A DNA stretch of 64,000 bases from an uncultured Granulosicoccaceae bacterium (GCA_938007995.1 CALLLW010000024.1:62001-126000), one strand, 5' to 3'; numbered from the stretch's first letter, positions 17,675-26,490 are shown. Numbers and translations are program-made. The notes: generated by a model from the sequence alone, not told the origin.

Positions 17675-18640
17675 ATGGCAGACTACGATATTTTTAACGG
17701 CGATGCCGATGGCATCTGTGCGCTACTTCAGTTGCGCCTTGCAGACCCGCGCGATGCAACACTGATCACCGGTGTCAAGCGAGATATTGATCTGTTAAAA
17801 CAGGTATCTGCAAGGGCCGGTGATCGGGTTACCGTATTGGACATCTCGATGGAAAAAAATCATGCAGCGCTGGTATCAACTCTTGAGGCCGGGGCCGACG
17901 TGATCTACTTTGATCATCATTTTCCAGGCGACATACCAGCAGCCAATAACCTCAGTACAAATATTGATACCGATGCTGAAATCTGCACCGGCCTGCTGGT
18001 TAATAAGTATCTTGATGGTGCTTATCTTCGCTGGGCAGTGACTGCCGCCTATGGCGACAATCTGCACAAAGCCGCCGAAGCCGCTGCAGCGCCATTAAAT
18101 TTATCCAAAGAAGAATTATCACAACTTGAAGAGCTTGGCACCTTACTCAACTACAACGGTTATGGTGCCACAGTAGATGATTTGTTCTTTGCACCGGACG
18201 ATCTTTATAAAAAGCTTCTCCCTTATGCAAACCCATTTGATTTTATTGCAGGTGATAAAAATTTCACCGCTTTAAAGCAGGGGTTTGAACAGGACATGGC
18301 CAATGCCAAAGCGATTGAGCCCACACTCACAACCACAGACTGCGCGATGTATCTTTTCCCACACGAAAGCTGGTCGCGTCGAGTCGGTGGTGTCTATGGC
18401 AATGAACTCGCACGCGACAACCCTGATCGCGCTCATGCATTACTTAGTGATATTGGCGAAAGCAACTACCAGGTAAGCGTTAGAGCGCCGATCAATCGCC
18501 GCGAGGGTGCCGACGAGCTTTGCCGTCAGTTCGATACAGGTGGCGGGCGTAAAGCCGCGGCAGGTATCAATAAATTGCCGCATGCGCAGCTTAAAGCATT
18601 TAAAACCGCGTTTGAAGCACAGTTTCAAACACAGATATAA
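17675..18640 (+). CDS. DHH-family phosphoesterase
   Basis: This 321-residue protein belongs to the DHH/DHHA1 phosphoesterase superfamily. It shows NGDADGI at residues 8-14, a second metal-binding aspartate in TVLDIS, the signature FDHHF near residue 86 and a C-terminal DHHA1-type glycine motif GGGRKAAAGI. Such enzymes cleave phosphodiester or pyrophosphate bonds (oligonucleotides, cyclic dinucleotides, inorganic pyrophosphate). Which substrate applies cannot be told from sequence, and there are no extra GGDEF, CBS or tRNA domains. It has a good ribosome site (AGAGG), follows pyrD by 18 bp and ends before a strong bidirectional terminator. Confidence 0.8.
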   Translation: MADYDIFNGDADGICALLQLRLADPRDATLITGVKRDIDLLKQVSARAGDRVTVLDISMEKNHAALVSTLEAGADVIYFDHHFPGDIPAANNLSTNIDTDAEICTGLLVNKYLDGAYLRWAVTAAYGDNLHKAAEAAAAPLNLSKEELSQLEELGTLLNYNGYGATVDDLFFAPDDLYKKLLPYANPFDFIAGDKNFTALKQGFEQDMANAKAIEPTLTTTDCAMYLFPHESWSRRVGGVYGNELARDNPDRAHALLSDIGESNYQVSVRAPINRREGADELCRQFDTGGGRKAAAGINKLPHAQLKAFKTAFEAQFQTQI

Positions 18641-18736
18641 AGTAGTACAAACAGCCAGACATCCGTCTGCGATTCAGCTGGATGCCTTGATGGCCATATA
18701 CCTTGTGGCATAATCCCACGCTAAAGTTTCAACGTA

Positions 18737-18772
18737 TAAAAAAAGCGAACCTCAAAGAGGTTCGCTTTTTTA
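18737..18772. terminator. Bidirectional Rho-independent terminator
   Basis: A perfect 9-bp stem GCGAACCTC (18745-18753) / GAGGTTCGC (18757-18765) with loop AAA is flanked by an A run on the left and a T run on the right. It can stop transcripts from the DHH gene (plus) and the OmpA-family gene (minus), which converge here. Confidence 0.9.
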
Positions 18773-18774
18773 TT

Positions 18775-18812
18775 CAGGTAATACAAACCCGGGCAGGTAA
18801 TACAAACCCGGG
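18775..18812. repeat. 19-bp perfect tandem duplication
   Basis: CAGGTAATACAAACCCGGG occurs twice head to tail (18775-18793 and 18794-18812), lying between the terminator and the stop codon of the OmpA-family gene. It is outside coding sequence and probably a recent slippage duplication. Confidence 0.85.
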
Positions 18813-18814
18813 TT

Positions 18815-20779
18815 TTATCGAGCGTATAACTCAACCCGTCGATTTTGCGAACGACCATCTACTGTATCGTTGCTTGCAATCGGTTGTCTTTCTCCAAAAA
18901 CACGGGCTTCAAAACGCTCCAGCTCCACCCCCTGTGCCACCAGATACTTAACCACCGATACTGCACGCTTTTTGGAAAGCGTCTTGTTGTAGTCTTCATC
19001 ACCAATACTGTCAGTATGCGCAGTTACCTTCACCTGCTTCTGTGCACAACCGCCGAGCGTATCAGCAACATTATTCAGAATCAGCTGTGATTCATGTGTC
19101 AGGCCAGCCGAGTCAGTATGGAAGTTCACACCATCCAGTATGCCGCTAATCGCCACACAGGGATCTGCCGCAGGAATCGCCGCAGCGATCGCTGGCTCGA
19201 CCGGCTGCTGTACTTCAGCAATTTTTGGCTGCTCACTCTCCTGACGGCGACCGGTACGATACATCAAACCCAGTTGAGCATACCTTGCGTCGGTGTCGAA
19301 AGAGACACCTTCAGCACGTAATCCAAAGCCGCTGGATGTCATGTACTCAACACCCGCACCAAACAGTACGTGGTTGCTGTTTACCTGCCGAAATGGCACA
19401 TCACCGATCGCAGTGTTTTCAAGCTCACCATAACCGAGTCGACCGAACGCTGTCAGTCCCTGGCGACGAAACCGATTGCGATTACCACCAGCGTAAAGCA
19501 ATGCGCTTACACCGTTAACATGGTAATTGATTCGACCTTCCCGACCTTGCTCCGGTGCAGACAAACCTGCACTGCCCAGATCAGCTGTGTGCGCTTCAAC
19601 TGAAAGGTGCCTGGTCAGATCAGCACCGATCGTAAGCTGCCCTGCAGGCTCAACCCGGTCATTCGGATCCCAACCTTCCACCCGGGTAGTATCTGGCTCC
19701 ATAAAACTCGGGCCGATACCCGCAACCGCATAGAGACCACGCGAGAGCCGATCTTCATACGTTGGTGCACTTACCGCAGGTACAATAGTGACAGGTCCTA
19801 ACGAGCGACTGCTGTTGTCCCTGGATGTAAACAGTTCGTCAGCAGAGAGTGGCTCAAATACAGCTTTAGCTTGTCGCTCAGATTCCTGGCTCTGCCCGTT
19901 AATTTCCGAAGAGGCAGTTTCCGGCAAGTCAATATCTGGCAATGCGACGCTTACCGACTGCGCTACAGTTCCAGATTCAGGCTCATTTGCTACTGATTGT
20001 AACGGCCCCGGATTAAACTCCGGTATTGCCACTGGCACTGACTGCTGCACAGTTTCAGTACCGGATTCATACGTCGCTTCCTGTATCGGCCCCTGATTGA
20101 AATCCGGTAAAGCCACCGGTACAGAGTACGGTACATCACTACTGTTCACTGACGTGCTTGCCAGCAAAGCCGCTGCAGACGCTGCTGCCACCTGCTTTGC
20201 TTTGCCGTACTTCGCCGGACTGATGTTATCACCACCCGATGATTCTCGACGGCGAACTGCAAGACCTGCCAATGCCAGTACATTTAACATCGGTAACATT
20301 GGATCGACCCTCTTTAAGTCTATTGAATGATGCCCTGATGACAATAAAGTCGGGCTGATTGAGCAACCGCTGCCATCGCCATTTGCATCAATACCACCAG
20401 ACTCCTGAATATCGCTCAAGCCATCATCAACTGAATCGAGCTCCTGAAAATCAGGGATACCGTCGGCATCAGAGTCAGTAGGCATGGCTGGCACCACTGC
20501 TACTGCATCATCCACGCCATCATTGTTACCGTCAGTGAAGTCATCAATCGTGCCAGTGTTTTCTTCATCAAAACCACCGGATTCAATCAAATCGGCAATA
20601 CCAACCCCATCCGCATCGATTTCAATCGCATCAAGCAAACCATCAGCATCGGTATCTTCCAGTGCTTCCAGCAGCAACAACCACTCGTCATCAACACCAT
20701 CGCCATCTGAGTCGACCGCCGGTGCCAGTGCTGCAATACCGACAGACAGCACCAGTGAAAACAGCAGCTTTTTGAGCAC
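18815..20779 (-). CDS. OmpA-family protein with calcium-type repeats and an internal sorting-like segment
   Basis: This is a 654-residue composite protein. Residues 1-21 are a signal peptide. Residues 22-136 hold Asp-rich thrombospondin type 3-like calcium motifs (DSDGDGVDD, DTDADGLLD, DSDADGIPD). Residues 139-178 resemble a C-terminal protein-sorting signal: Cys139, then DPMLPMLNVLALAGLA and RRR, but here in the middle of the protein. Residues 216-285 carry three imperfect VPVALPDFNQGP-type repeats. About 355-510 is a beta-barrel-like domain shared with the OmpA lipoprotein at 50189-51373. Residues 545-654 are an OmpA peptidoglycan-binding domain (TAHTDSIGDEDYNKTLSKKRA, RSQNRRVELYAR). It likely ties the outer membrane to the wall. 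Its role is unknown. Confidence 0.8.
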   Translation of the reverse strand: MLKKLLFSLVLSVGIAALAPAVDSDGDGVDDEWLLLLEALEDTDADGLLDAIEIDADGVGIADLIESGGFDEENTGTIDDFTDGNNDGVDDAVAVVPAMPTDSDADGIPDFQELDSVDDGLSDIQESGGIDANGDGSGCSISPTLLSSGHHSIDLKRVDPMLPMLNVLALAGLAVRRRESSGGDNISPAKYGKAKQVAAASAAALLASTSVNSSDVPYSVPVALPDFNQGPIQEATYESGTETVQQSVPVAIPEFNPGPLQSVANEPESGTVAQSVSVALPDIDLPETASSEINGQSQESERQAKAVFEPLSADELFTSRDNSSRSLGPVTIVPAVSAPTYEDRLSRGLYAVAGIGPSFMEPDTTRVEGWDPNDRVEPAGQLTIGADLTRHLSVEAHTADLGSAGLSAPEQGREGRINYHVNGVSALLYAGGNRNRFRRQGLTAFGRLGYGELENTAIGDVPFRQVNSNHVLFGAGVEYMTSSGFGLRAEGVSFDTDARYAQLGLMYRTGRRQESEQPKIAEVQQPVEPAIAAAIPAADPCVAISGILDGVNFHTDSAGLTHESQLILNNVADTLGGCAQKQVKVTAHTDSIGDEDYNKTLSKKRAVSVVKYLVAQGVELERFEARVFGERQPIASNDTVDGRSQNRRVELYAR

Positions 20780-20823
20780 GTCCTATGGTTTTAGCGGGAT
20801 TTACACTCAAGCCACAAAACACA

Positions 20824-20872
20824 GGCAACGAATCACGGGCAACGAACCACGGGCAACGAACCACGGGCAACG
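20824..20872. repeat. 14-bp tandem repeat array (3.5 copies)
   Basis: GGCAACGAATCACG (20824-20837) is followed by two copies of GGCAACGAACCACG (20838-20865) and a partial GGCAACG. It lies just upstream of the OmpA-family gene, so slippage could alter that promoter's spacing. It is too short and gapless to be a CRISPR array. Confidence 0.8.
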
Positions 20873-20979
20873 GCCTGAGCGCACTTATCCGACGTCGAAA
20901 TACATTGCCTCAAAAAGGTATATTACTTTTTTCAATACTCTGCCTGACACAACAGCCGGTCTGCAGGCTTACATCTGTT

Positions 20980-21903
20980 TTATGCGCTAAGTGCTTTCAC
21001 ATGCGCAAGCGCACTGCGACCAAGTGCTGCAAGGTTATACCCGCCCTCCAATACAGAAACAATTCTGCCACCGGAGTGATCATCAGCAATGGTTTTCAAC
21101 TCTGTTGTAATCCACGCAAAGTCTTCCTCCAACAGATTCAAACCGCCAAGCGGATCGTCCTGATGTGCATCAAAGCCTGCAGAGATAAAAATCATATCCG
21201 GCTTAAACTCTTTTAACGCAGGCAGACACTCTGTTTGCATTTTTAGTTGAAAGGTTGCGCCATCTGTTCCAGCATCCAGCGGGATATTGACTCTGCGGCC
21301 CGATATGTTCTTTCCATACTTACCTGGATACAGCGGGTACTGAAAAGAAGAACAGAAAAACACCTGTTGGTTGTCTGCAACCAGATCTTCTGTGCCGTTG
21401 CCATGATGTACATCAAAATCAATAATAGCGACTTTCTCAATACCACTTTGTTGTAGTGCATAGTGTGCCGCGATAGCAACACTGCCAAAGAAACAAAATC
21501 CCATTGCAGTGGTTTTTTCAGCATGATGACCGGGCGGACGCAAACAACAAAAGCTGTTATCAACCTCTCCAGCCAAGATCAGATCAACAGACTGGATAGC
21601 AGCACCGGCTGCCAGAAGAGCTGCACGCAAAGAATGTTCATTCATCGCAGTATCTGCATCCAGCTGCACAGAGCCGCTATCGGGCGCCGCATCAAAGATA
21701 CCTTGTACATAGGCTTCAGGGTGCACCAGCGTCAGGTGCGACTTTTCTGCTTCAACAGCCTCGATCTGCTTCAGTGAATTGAGCATGCCGGAATTCTTCA
21801 GCGCGTCCAGAACTGCACCAATGCGGGCGGGCTGCTCGGGATGTCCAGGTGAGATCTCATGTTTAACGCAATCAGGGTGTGTGATCAGTGCGGTCCGGGC
21901 CAT
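20980..21903 (-). CDS. Histone deacetylase-family (class II-like) deacetylase
   Basis: This 307-residue protein is a zinc-dependent arginase-fold deacetylase. In bacteria these enzymes act on acetylpolyamines, acetyl-lysine or related amides. Motifs are PPGHHAEKTTAMGFCFF (tandem His of the charge relay), DFDVHHGNGTED (zinc ligands Asp and His), SAGFDAHQDDPLGG (third zinc ligand) and VLEGGYN with the transition-state tyrosine. All key residues are present, so it should be active. It diverges from rdgC across 176 bp. The substrate is not shown by the context. Confidence 0.9.
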   Translation of the reverse strand: MARTALITHPDCVKHEISPGHPEQPARIGAVLDALKNSGMLNSLKQIEAVEAEKSHLTLVHPEAYVQGIFDAAPDSGSVQLDADTAMNEHSLRAALLAAGAAIQSVDLILAGEVDNSFCCLRPPGHHAEKTTAMGFCFFGSVAIAAHYALQQSGIEKVAIIDFDVHHGNGTEDLVADNQQVFFCSSFQYPLYPGKYGKNISGRRVNIPLDAGTDGATFQLKMQTECLPALKEFKPDMIFISAGFDAHQDDPLGGLNLLEEDFAWITTELKTIADDHSGGRIVSVLEGGYNLAALGRSALAHVKALSA

Positions 21904-22079
21904 GGAATTTTCTCAAGCAGTGAAAATGACAGATTACTTGATTCGGCGCATCGAATCAGCCAAAGACTGGGCCAATCCGGTACAATCCATTTCCCGCTGC
22001 CGGCAACCGGTTGCGTATCAGCTCCCGTCGCGGATCGCGTTGGTCCCGACAACCATTATTTCAATCGGGTTTTCGCCAC

Positions 22080-22991
22080 ATGTGGTTCAAGTCTGCCAGT
22101 GTTTTTCACTTTCTGACCAAATGCAAGCTCACGCCAGAGTCTCTTGAGGAGTCACTGCAATCGCAGGCATTTCAAACGGTCAACAGCCGCCAGCTGGCAA
22201 GCTATGGCTGGGTACCGCCCATGGGCGAAGGCAGTGAACAACTGGTACACAGTACGTCCGGCTTCATGCTGATAAAAGCCAGGCGTGAAGAACGGATCCT
22301 GCCGTCAAGCGTTATTGCAGAGCATATGGCAGAACGGATTCAGGCACTGGAAGAAAAGCTTGATCGAAAGACACGAGGCAAGGAAAAACTCGATATTCGC
22401 GACAATGTCGTTATGGAGTTAACACCCCAGGCCTTTACCCGATCAAGTTATGAACAGGTATTGATCATGCCTGAGCAGGGCTTGTTGATTGTCGACAACG
22501 CCAGTGCAAAAAAAGTTGATCAATGCACTTCTCTACTAAGAGAGTCAGTAGAAAAATTACCGATTAAACCGGTACAAACCGATGTTGGTCAGGCACCGCT
22601 GTTTACACGCTGGCTGAAAGGCACGCGCAAAGTACCTAAAGATCTGGTACTCGGCGATGAGTGCGTTCTGCAGGATGATAACGAGATTGCCGGTTATATA
22701 CGCTGCAACAAACAGGATCTAACCAGCGATGAGATAAAAGCATTGTCTACATCAGGCAAGCAGGTCACCCGTATGGCACTCGAATCACAGGAAACCATAT
22801 CGTTCGTATTGGATGAAGAGTTCGTTTTTCATAAGATCAAATTTACTGATACAGCTCCTGACGACGGTGCGGATGCGGCAGACCTCGATGCACGTGCTGT
22901 ATTCGATAGCAACGTAACTCTCATGGCGTTGGAATTTTCAACATTGTTCCCTGCCATGATTGAGGTTTTCGGTGGCATAAAAGAGGATTAA
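22080..22991 (+). CDS. rdgC: Recombination-associated protein RdgC
   Basis: RdgC is a ring-shaped, sequence-independent DNA-binding protein that restrains RecA filament formation. The 303-residue product has exactly the length of the Escherichia coli protein and begins MWFKSASVFHF, like the family. Characteristic segments include GWVPPMG, RREERILPSSVI, GRKTR-like basic stretches (EKLDRKTRGKEKLDIRDNV), GDECVLQD, FVFHKIKF and the Asp-rich tail before ALEFSTLFPAMIEVFGG. The ATG at 22080 is chosen over a longer frame from 22011 by this alignment. A flavodoxin-fold gene follows after 8 bp, probably co-transcribed. Confidence 0.96.
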   Translation: MWFKSASVFHFLTKCKLTPESLEESLQSQAFQTVNSRQLASYGWVPPMGEGSEQLVHSTSGFMLIKARREERILPSSVIAEHMAERIQALEEKLDRKTRGKEKLDIRDNVVMELTPQAFTRSSYEQVLIMPEQGLLIVDNASAKKVDQCTSLLRESVEKLPIKPVQTDVGQAPLFTRWLKGTRKVPKDLVLGDECVLQDDNEIAGYIRCNKQDLTSDEIKALSTSGKQVTRMALESQETISFVLDEEFVFHKIKFTDTAPDDGADAADLDARAVFDSNVTLMALEFSTLFPAMIEVFGGIKED

Positions 22992-22999
22992 CGGCACAC

Positions 23000-23461
23000 G
23001 TGAAGAATCTGCTTATCGTTGCCAACACTCCTTCGGAAAACACCAGGGCACTTGCACAGGCAACACTTCGTGGATGCCAACATCCGGATATCGAATCAGT
23101 CGCATCAGTACACCTTGAACCATTGGCTGCGACTGCAGAAGATGTGATGAAAGCAGATGGCATTATTCTTGGCACCACTGAAAACTTCGGCTACATGAGT
23201 GGCGCCCTGAAGGACTTCTTTGATCGCGCCTACTATCCGGTACTGGAACAGAAACAAGGCACTCCGTACGCGCTGTATGTTAGAGCCGGACTGGACGGCA
23301 GCGGCACCATTATCGCCGTTCAACGAATCATTACCGGATTGAGATGGAAGTCAATTCGCGAACCGCTACTGCTGCACGGCGCCTACCAAAATCAGTTCGA
23401 ACATGATTGTGAAGAGCTGGGCACCCTGATGGCAGCCAGCCTTGACGCAGGCGTTATTTGA
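23000..23461 (+). CDS. Flavodoxin-fold / FMN reductase-like protein
   Basis: This 153-residue protein starts with GTG and reads MKNLLIVANTPSENTRALAQATL, a flavodoxin-type phosphate-binding loop. It also has ADGIILGTTENFGYMSGALKDFFDRAYYP, the second FMN-binding loop of the NAD(P)H-dependent FMN reductase/flavodoxin group. It should bind FMN and shuttle electrons in the cytoplasm; the partner is unknown. It follows rdgC by 8 bp, so it likely shares that transcript, and it ends before a long inverted repeat. Confidence 0.75.
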   Translation: MKNLLIVANTPSENTRALAQATLRGCQHPDIESVASVHLEPLAATAEDVMKADGIILGTTENFGYMSGALKDFFDRAYYPVLEQKQGTPYALYVRAGLDGSGTIIAVQRIITGLRWKSIREPLLLHGAYQNQFEHDCEELGTLMAASLDAGVI

Positions 23462-23482
23462 CTTGTGAAACCTTTAAATGCC

Positions 23483-23521
23483 GCTCTTTGCAGCAACAGA
23501 GATAAGCCGGCTGCAAAGAGC
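23483..23521. promoter_or_regulatory. Perfect 12-bp inverted repeat after the flavodoxin gene
   Basis: GCTCTTTGCAGC (23483-23494) and GCTGCAAAGAGC (23510-23521) can form a 12-bp stem with a 15-nt loop, 22 bp after the stop codon. There is no T run on either side, so it is not a standard terminator; it may protect the mRNA 3' end or bind a protein ahead of the Sel1 lipoprotein gene. Confidence 0.45.
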
Positions 23522-23617
23522 ACAGTCACACACGGCGAATACTTGCGGAATTGTCGGTTTTACCTTTGTAGCGCAGCCGTTACACTCTACCTAACCGAAT
23601 AAACGCAGGAGCACCTC

Positions 23618-24754
23618 ATGCGCAGCCTTCTGTTTAAAGAATTATCCACCCAAAATAAACTACTGACTGCTCCATTACTGGCAGCAATCCTTATGATGGT
23701 CAGTGCCTGTAGCACTGTAGACAAAGTCACTGAAGACGACCTCACCGCTGATCGCGTCGCCACTGATGTGGTTGCCGATGATGTGGCTAACACGCATGAA
23801 GCTGCGACTACCAGCTCTGCTTTAGAGTCAGTCACGAGCGCACAGCCAGACACTGTACAACCCGGGTTGATACAACCTGCCATTGTAAAATCTGACATCG
23901 TGCAACCTGCAGTCAGCACAACACCACCGGTGACGAGCCCGTCTGCTGTTAACAGCCTGGCCGCTATTTCAAGCTTGCCGGTAATTAAGGACATCGAAAA
24001 ACCGGTACCTGCAAAACCTGAAATGACACATCAGGCAGAAGAACCGAAAATCCTGAATATCACACTGACGACCCGGCGTGCCGAGCAGGGAGATGTAGAG
24101 TCTCAGCGGGCACTTGGCTATGCATATAGCACCGGCACTCCAAGAGTTGCCAAAGACATGGAACAAGCCAGATCATGGTTTGAAATAGCCTCCCTGAATG
24201 GCGACAGTTTGGCTCAATACGAACTGGGTAAACTTTTCTATACCGGTCAGGGTGCAAAAAAGGACTACCTGAATGCACGGGAGTGGTGGCTTGAATCTGC
24301 CCTGCAGGGCAATCTCGATGCGCAACAACGACTCGGATATCTGTACAGCGAAGGTCTCGGTGTCGAAAAAAATTACGAACAAGCCAAACTCTGGTACATC
24401 AAAGCTGCAAGGCAGGGCCATGCAGAGGCACAGACACTACTGGGCTCTTTGTATCATGAAGGAAACCGCATACCGACCGACTACAGTGAAGCCTTCAAAT
24501 GGTACAAACTTGCTGCGGAGCAGGGTCATCCGCATGCGCAATATACCCTTGCCACTTTATATCACGATGGCCTTGGCACCAAAACCGATTATATTCAATG
24601 TGCAGCCTGGGTAGATGTAGCACTGGCTAACGGCGCTTATGATGAATACGACGCAAGAATCAGCTGCCGGGAAAAACTGGATGAACTGTCGCATCACACA
24701 GCCAACCATCTGGCAGATGTTTGGAAGCAACGGTATCTTTCTGCAGGAATCTAG
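23618..24754 (+). CDS. Sel1-repeat (tetratricopeptide-like) lipoprotein
   Basis: This 378-residue protein has a lipoprotein signal with lipobox VSAC (Cys31). A low-complexity linker of about 100 residues, rich in Val, Gln, Pro and Thr with short repeated units such as QPAIV, follows. The C-terminal half has five Sel1 repeats (for example AQYELGKLFYTGQGAKKDYLNAREWW and AQTLLGSLYHEGNRIPTDYSEAFKWY). Sel1 proteins are scaffolds for protein contacts, often in envelope signalling or secretion. The partner is not evident. It is convergent with the alpha/beta hydrolase gene downstream. Confidence 0.85.
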   Translation: MRSLLFKELSTQNKLLTAPLLAAILMMVSACSTVDKVTEDDLTADRVATDVVADDVANTHEAATTSSALESVTSAQPDTVQPGLIQPAIVKSDIVQPAVSTTPPVTSPSAVNSLAAISSLPVIKDIEKPVPAKPEMTHQAEEPKILNITLTTRRAEQGDVESQRALGYAYSTGTPRVAKDMEQARSWFEIASLNGDSLAQYELGKLFYTGQGAKKDYLNAREWWLESALQGNLDAQQRLGYLYSEGLGVEKNYEQAKLWYIKAARQGHAEAQTLLGSLYHEGNRIPTDYSEAFKWYKLAAEQGHPHAQYTLATLYHDGLGTKTDYIQCAAWVDVALANGAYDEYDARISCREKLDELSHHTANHLADVWKQRYLSAGI

Positions 24755-24809
24755 TCACGGCAGGTTTGCTACCAATAAACCACTCACGATGTGCAGGGGT
24801 GCTGCAATA

Positions 24810-25709
24810 CTAAATGCCTTCTTTATATGCTGCTTTTATCTGTTGTAAACCGTTTAGCACATAGCTTGCAGCATCTGTCGGGTACTCCTGCATAAAACAG
24901 TGCCCACCCGGCACGACTGCCAGCTCAATCAAAGGGTTTGCTTTGATCGCCTGACGACCCGCCCTGAGGGAAAACGGATAGGTATCCTGACCCATAAATA
25001 TTTTTACCGGCACTGATAAATTCTTTACTGATGGCCACAGCTTCTCCGGCAGTGTTGCAAACCATTTCGCCTCCAGTGACGGGTCGCATCTCAAACGCAA
25101 GCCGGATTCTTTTTCCTTGAGTGCATACTGCACATAGCTTTGCAGTGCAGCATCAGTCCAGTTTTTAAATATTTTTCTATTGTGAAAATAATCGAATGCC
25201 TGTTGCTGGTCAGCCCAGCTATTGCGTCGACGCTGTGTCGACTTGACCAATGGATGAAAGGCAGAAGTTAGCCCGAATTTGCTAACAATATGCATTAAGA
25301 ACAACAGCGGCTGCGGAAACATGATCGGATCAAGCAGCACCATAGACTTGAAAGTAAGCGGGTGCCTGGCCTCTGCCAGCATGGTTAACATACCACCAAG
25401 GCTGTGGCCCACAGCATATAGCTCGCGATCAGCTATAAACTCCGCAGAGGCATTGATGCCATGCCACAAATATTCAGCCGTTTGATTCCAGCCGACAAAC
25501 TCAGCTGCCGGCGTTTCACCATGCCCGGGCACATCGAGCAACAGTAAATCATGTTTAAGTGCCAGCTGCTCATGCATTGGCTGATAAACACGGCTGGCAA
25601 AACCGTTTCCATGAGTAAAAAATATTACCGATTGGTGCCCCTCACGGGTACACCAGCCGTTCAACAGCTGCCCGCTGTCGAGCTTTATTTTTACCGCATG
25701 AAAATTCAA
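24810..25709 (-). CDS. Alpha/beta hydrolase
   Basis: This 299-residue protein has the alpha/beta-hydrolase fold. The oxyanion region is FFTHGNGFASRVYQPMHEQL, the nucleophile elbow is AVGHSLGGML (Ser), the acid probably lies in MGQDTYPF, and the catalytic His is in PGGHCFMQEYP. There is no signal peptide, so it is cytoplasmic. It is likely an esterase, lipase or amide hydrolase; the substrate cannot be read from the sequence. It begins 16 bp downstream of tcdA on the same strand, so the two are probably co-transcribed. Confidence 0.85.
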   Translation of the reverse strand: MNFHAVKIKLDSGQLLNGWCTREGHQSVIFFTHGNGFASRVYQPMHEQLALKHDLLLLDVPGHGETPAAEFVGWNQTAEYLWHGINASAEFIADRELYAVGHSLGGMLTMLAEARHPLTFKSMVLLDPIMFPQPLLFLMHIVSKFGLTSAFHPLVKSTQRRRNSWADQQQAFDYFHNRKIFKNWTDAALQSYVQYALKEKESGLRLRCDPSLEAKWFATLPEKLWPSVKNLSVPVKIFMGQDTYPFSLRAGRQAIKANPLIELAVVPGGHCFMQEYPTDAASYVLNGLQQIKAAYKEGI

Positions 25710-25725
25710 GTTGTTATCAATCCCA

Positions 25726-26490
25726 CTATTGCGCTACAAGCTTATTCATTACGCGGGCGGCTGCTATAAAACCAAAGCTTGCAGTCACACTCACTAAAGA
25801 ACCGTATCCTGTGTCACAGTCGAGCGTGGTGCCACGAACACCCGGCTTCTTGTAACTGACCTGTCCATTGCCAGCCGGGTATCGCGCCTGTTCCGTGGAA
25901 AATACACACTCAACCCGAAAGCGCTGTCGAATTTTAAAGCCGTGTTTAGCGCGTAATCGATGACGCACTTTGGCAGCCAATGCATCATTCCAGGTTTTAC
26001 TTAAGTCGTTGATGGTTATCATGGTTGGATCTGTACGACCACCTGCGCCACCTATTGTGATAATCGGAATCTTACTGCGCTTACAAAAGTTAATCAGTGC
26101 TGCTTTGAAAAGTATGGAGTCCATGGCATCAATGACAAAGTCATACTGCGAACCGATGTATTTTTCTATATTTTTTACCACCAGCATGTCATCAATAGCA
26201 TGACACTTACAGTCAGGATTGATCAGCGCTATGCGCTGCGCCATCACCTCAACTTTAGATTGCCCGACAGTAGTAATATCTGCATGTACCTGACGATTAA
26301 TATTGGTGGTCGATACATCATCCGGGTCAATTAAAGTAAGTTGCCCGATACCACTTCGAGCCAGCGCCTCTGCCACCCACGACCCCACACCGCCGATACC
26401 GACAATGCACACATGAGATTGCTGCAAACGATGCTGCGCGGCATCACCATACACCCTGCCAACAGCGGAAAAGGCCGAACTGTCCGTCAT
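25726..26490 (-). CDS. tcdA: tRNA threonylcarbamoyladenosine dehydratase
   Basis: TcdA (CsdL) uses ATP to cyclise t6A to ct6A at position 37 of ANN-decoding tRNAs. The 254-residue protein is an E1-like ATPase. It has VCIVGIGGVGSWVAEALARSGIG (nucleotide-binding loop), LTLIDPDDVSTTNINRQ, VIDAMDSILFKAALI and the C-terminal CDTGYGSLVSVTASFGF. Length and motifs match the family. It lies between the alpha/beta hydrolase (16 bp downstream) and the zinc-ribbon gene (82 bp upstream), all on the minus strand. Confidence 0.94.
   Translation of the reverse strand: MTDSSAFSAVGRVYGDAAQHRLQQSHVCIVGIGGVGSWVAEALARSGIGQLTLIDPDDVSTTNINRQVHADITTVGQSKVEVMAQRIALINPDCKCHAIDDMLVVKNIEKYIGSQYDFVIDAMDSILFKAALINFCKRSKIPIITIGGAGGRTDPTMITINDLSKTWNDALAAKVRHRLRAKHGFKIRQRFRVECVFSTEQARYPAGNGQVSYKKPGVRGTTLDCDTGYGSLVSVTASFGFIAAARVMNKLVAQ

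Noticed and set aside
20824-20872. Short repeats considered as a CRISPR array
   Set aside because: The units are 14 bp, contiguous and without spacers, and no cas gene is present.
20484-20990. 168-codon plus-strand frame rich in Ser and Pro
   Set aside because: It is a shadow of the Asp-rich calcium repeats of the OmpA composite gene; the composition is explained by the opposite strand.
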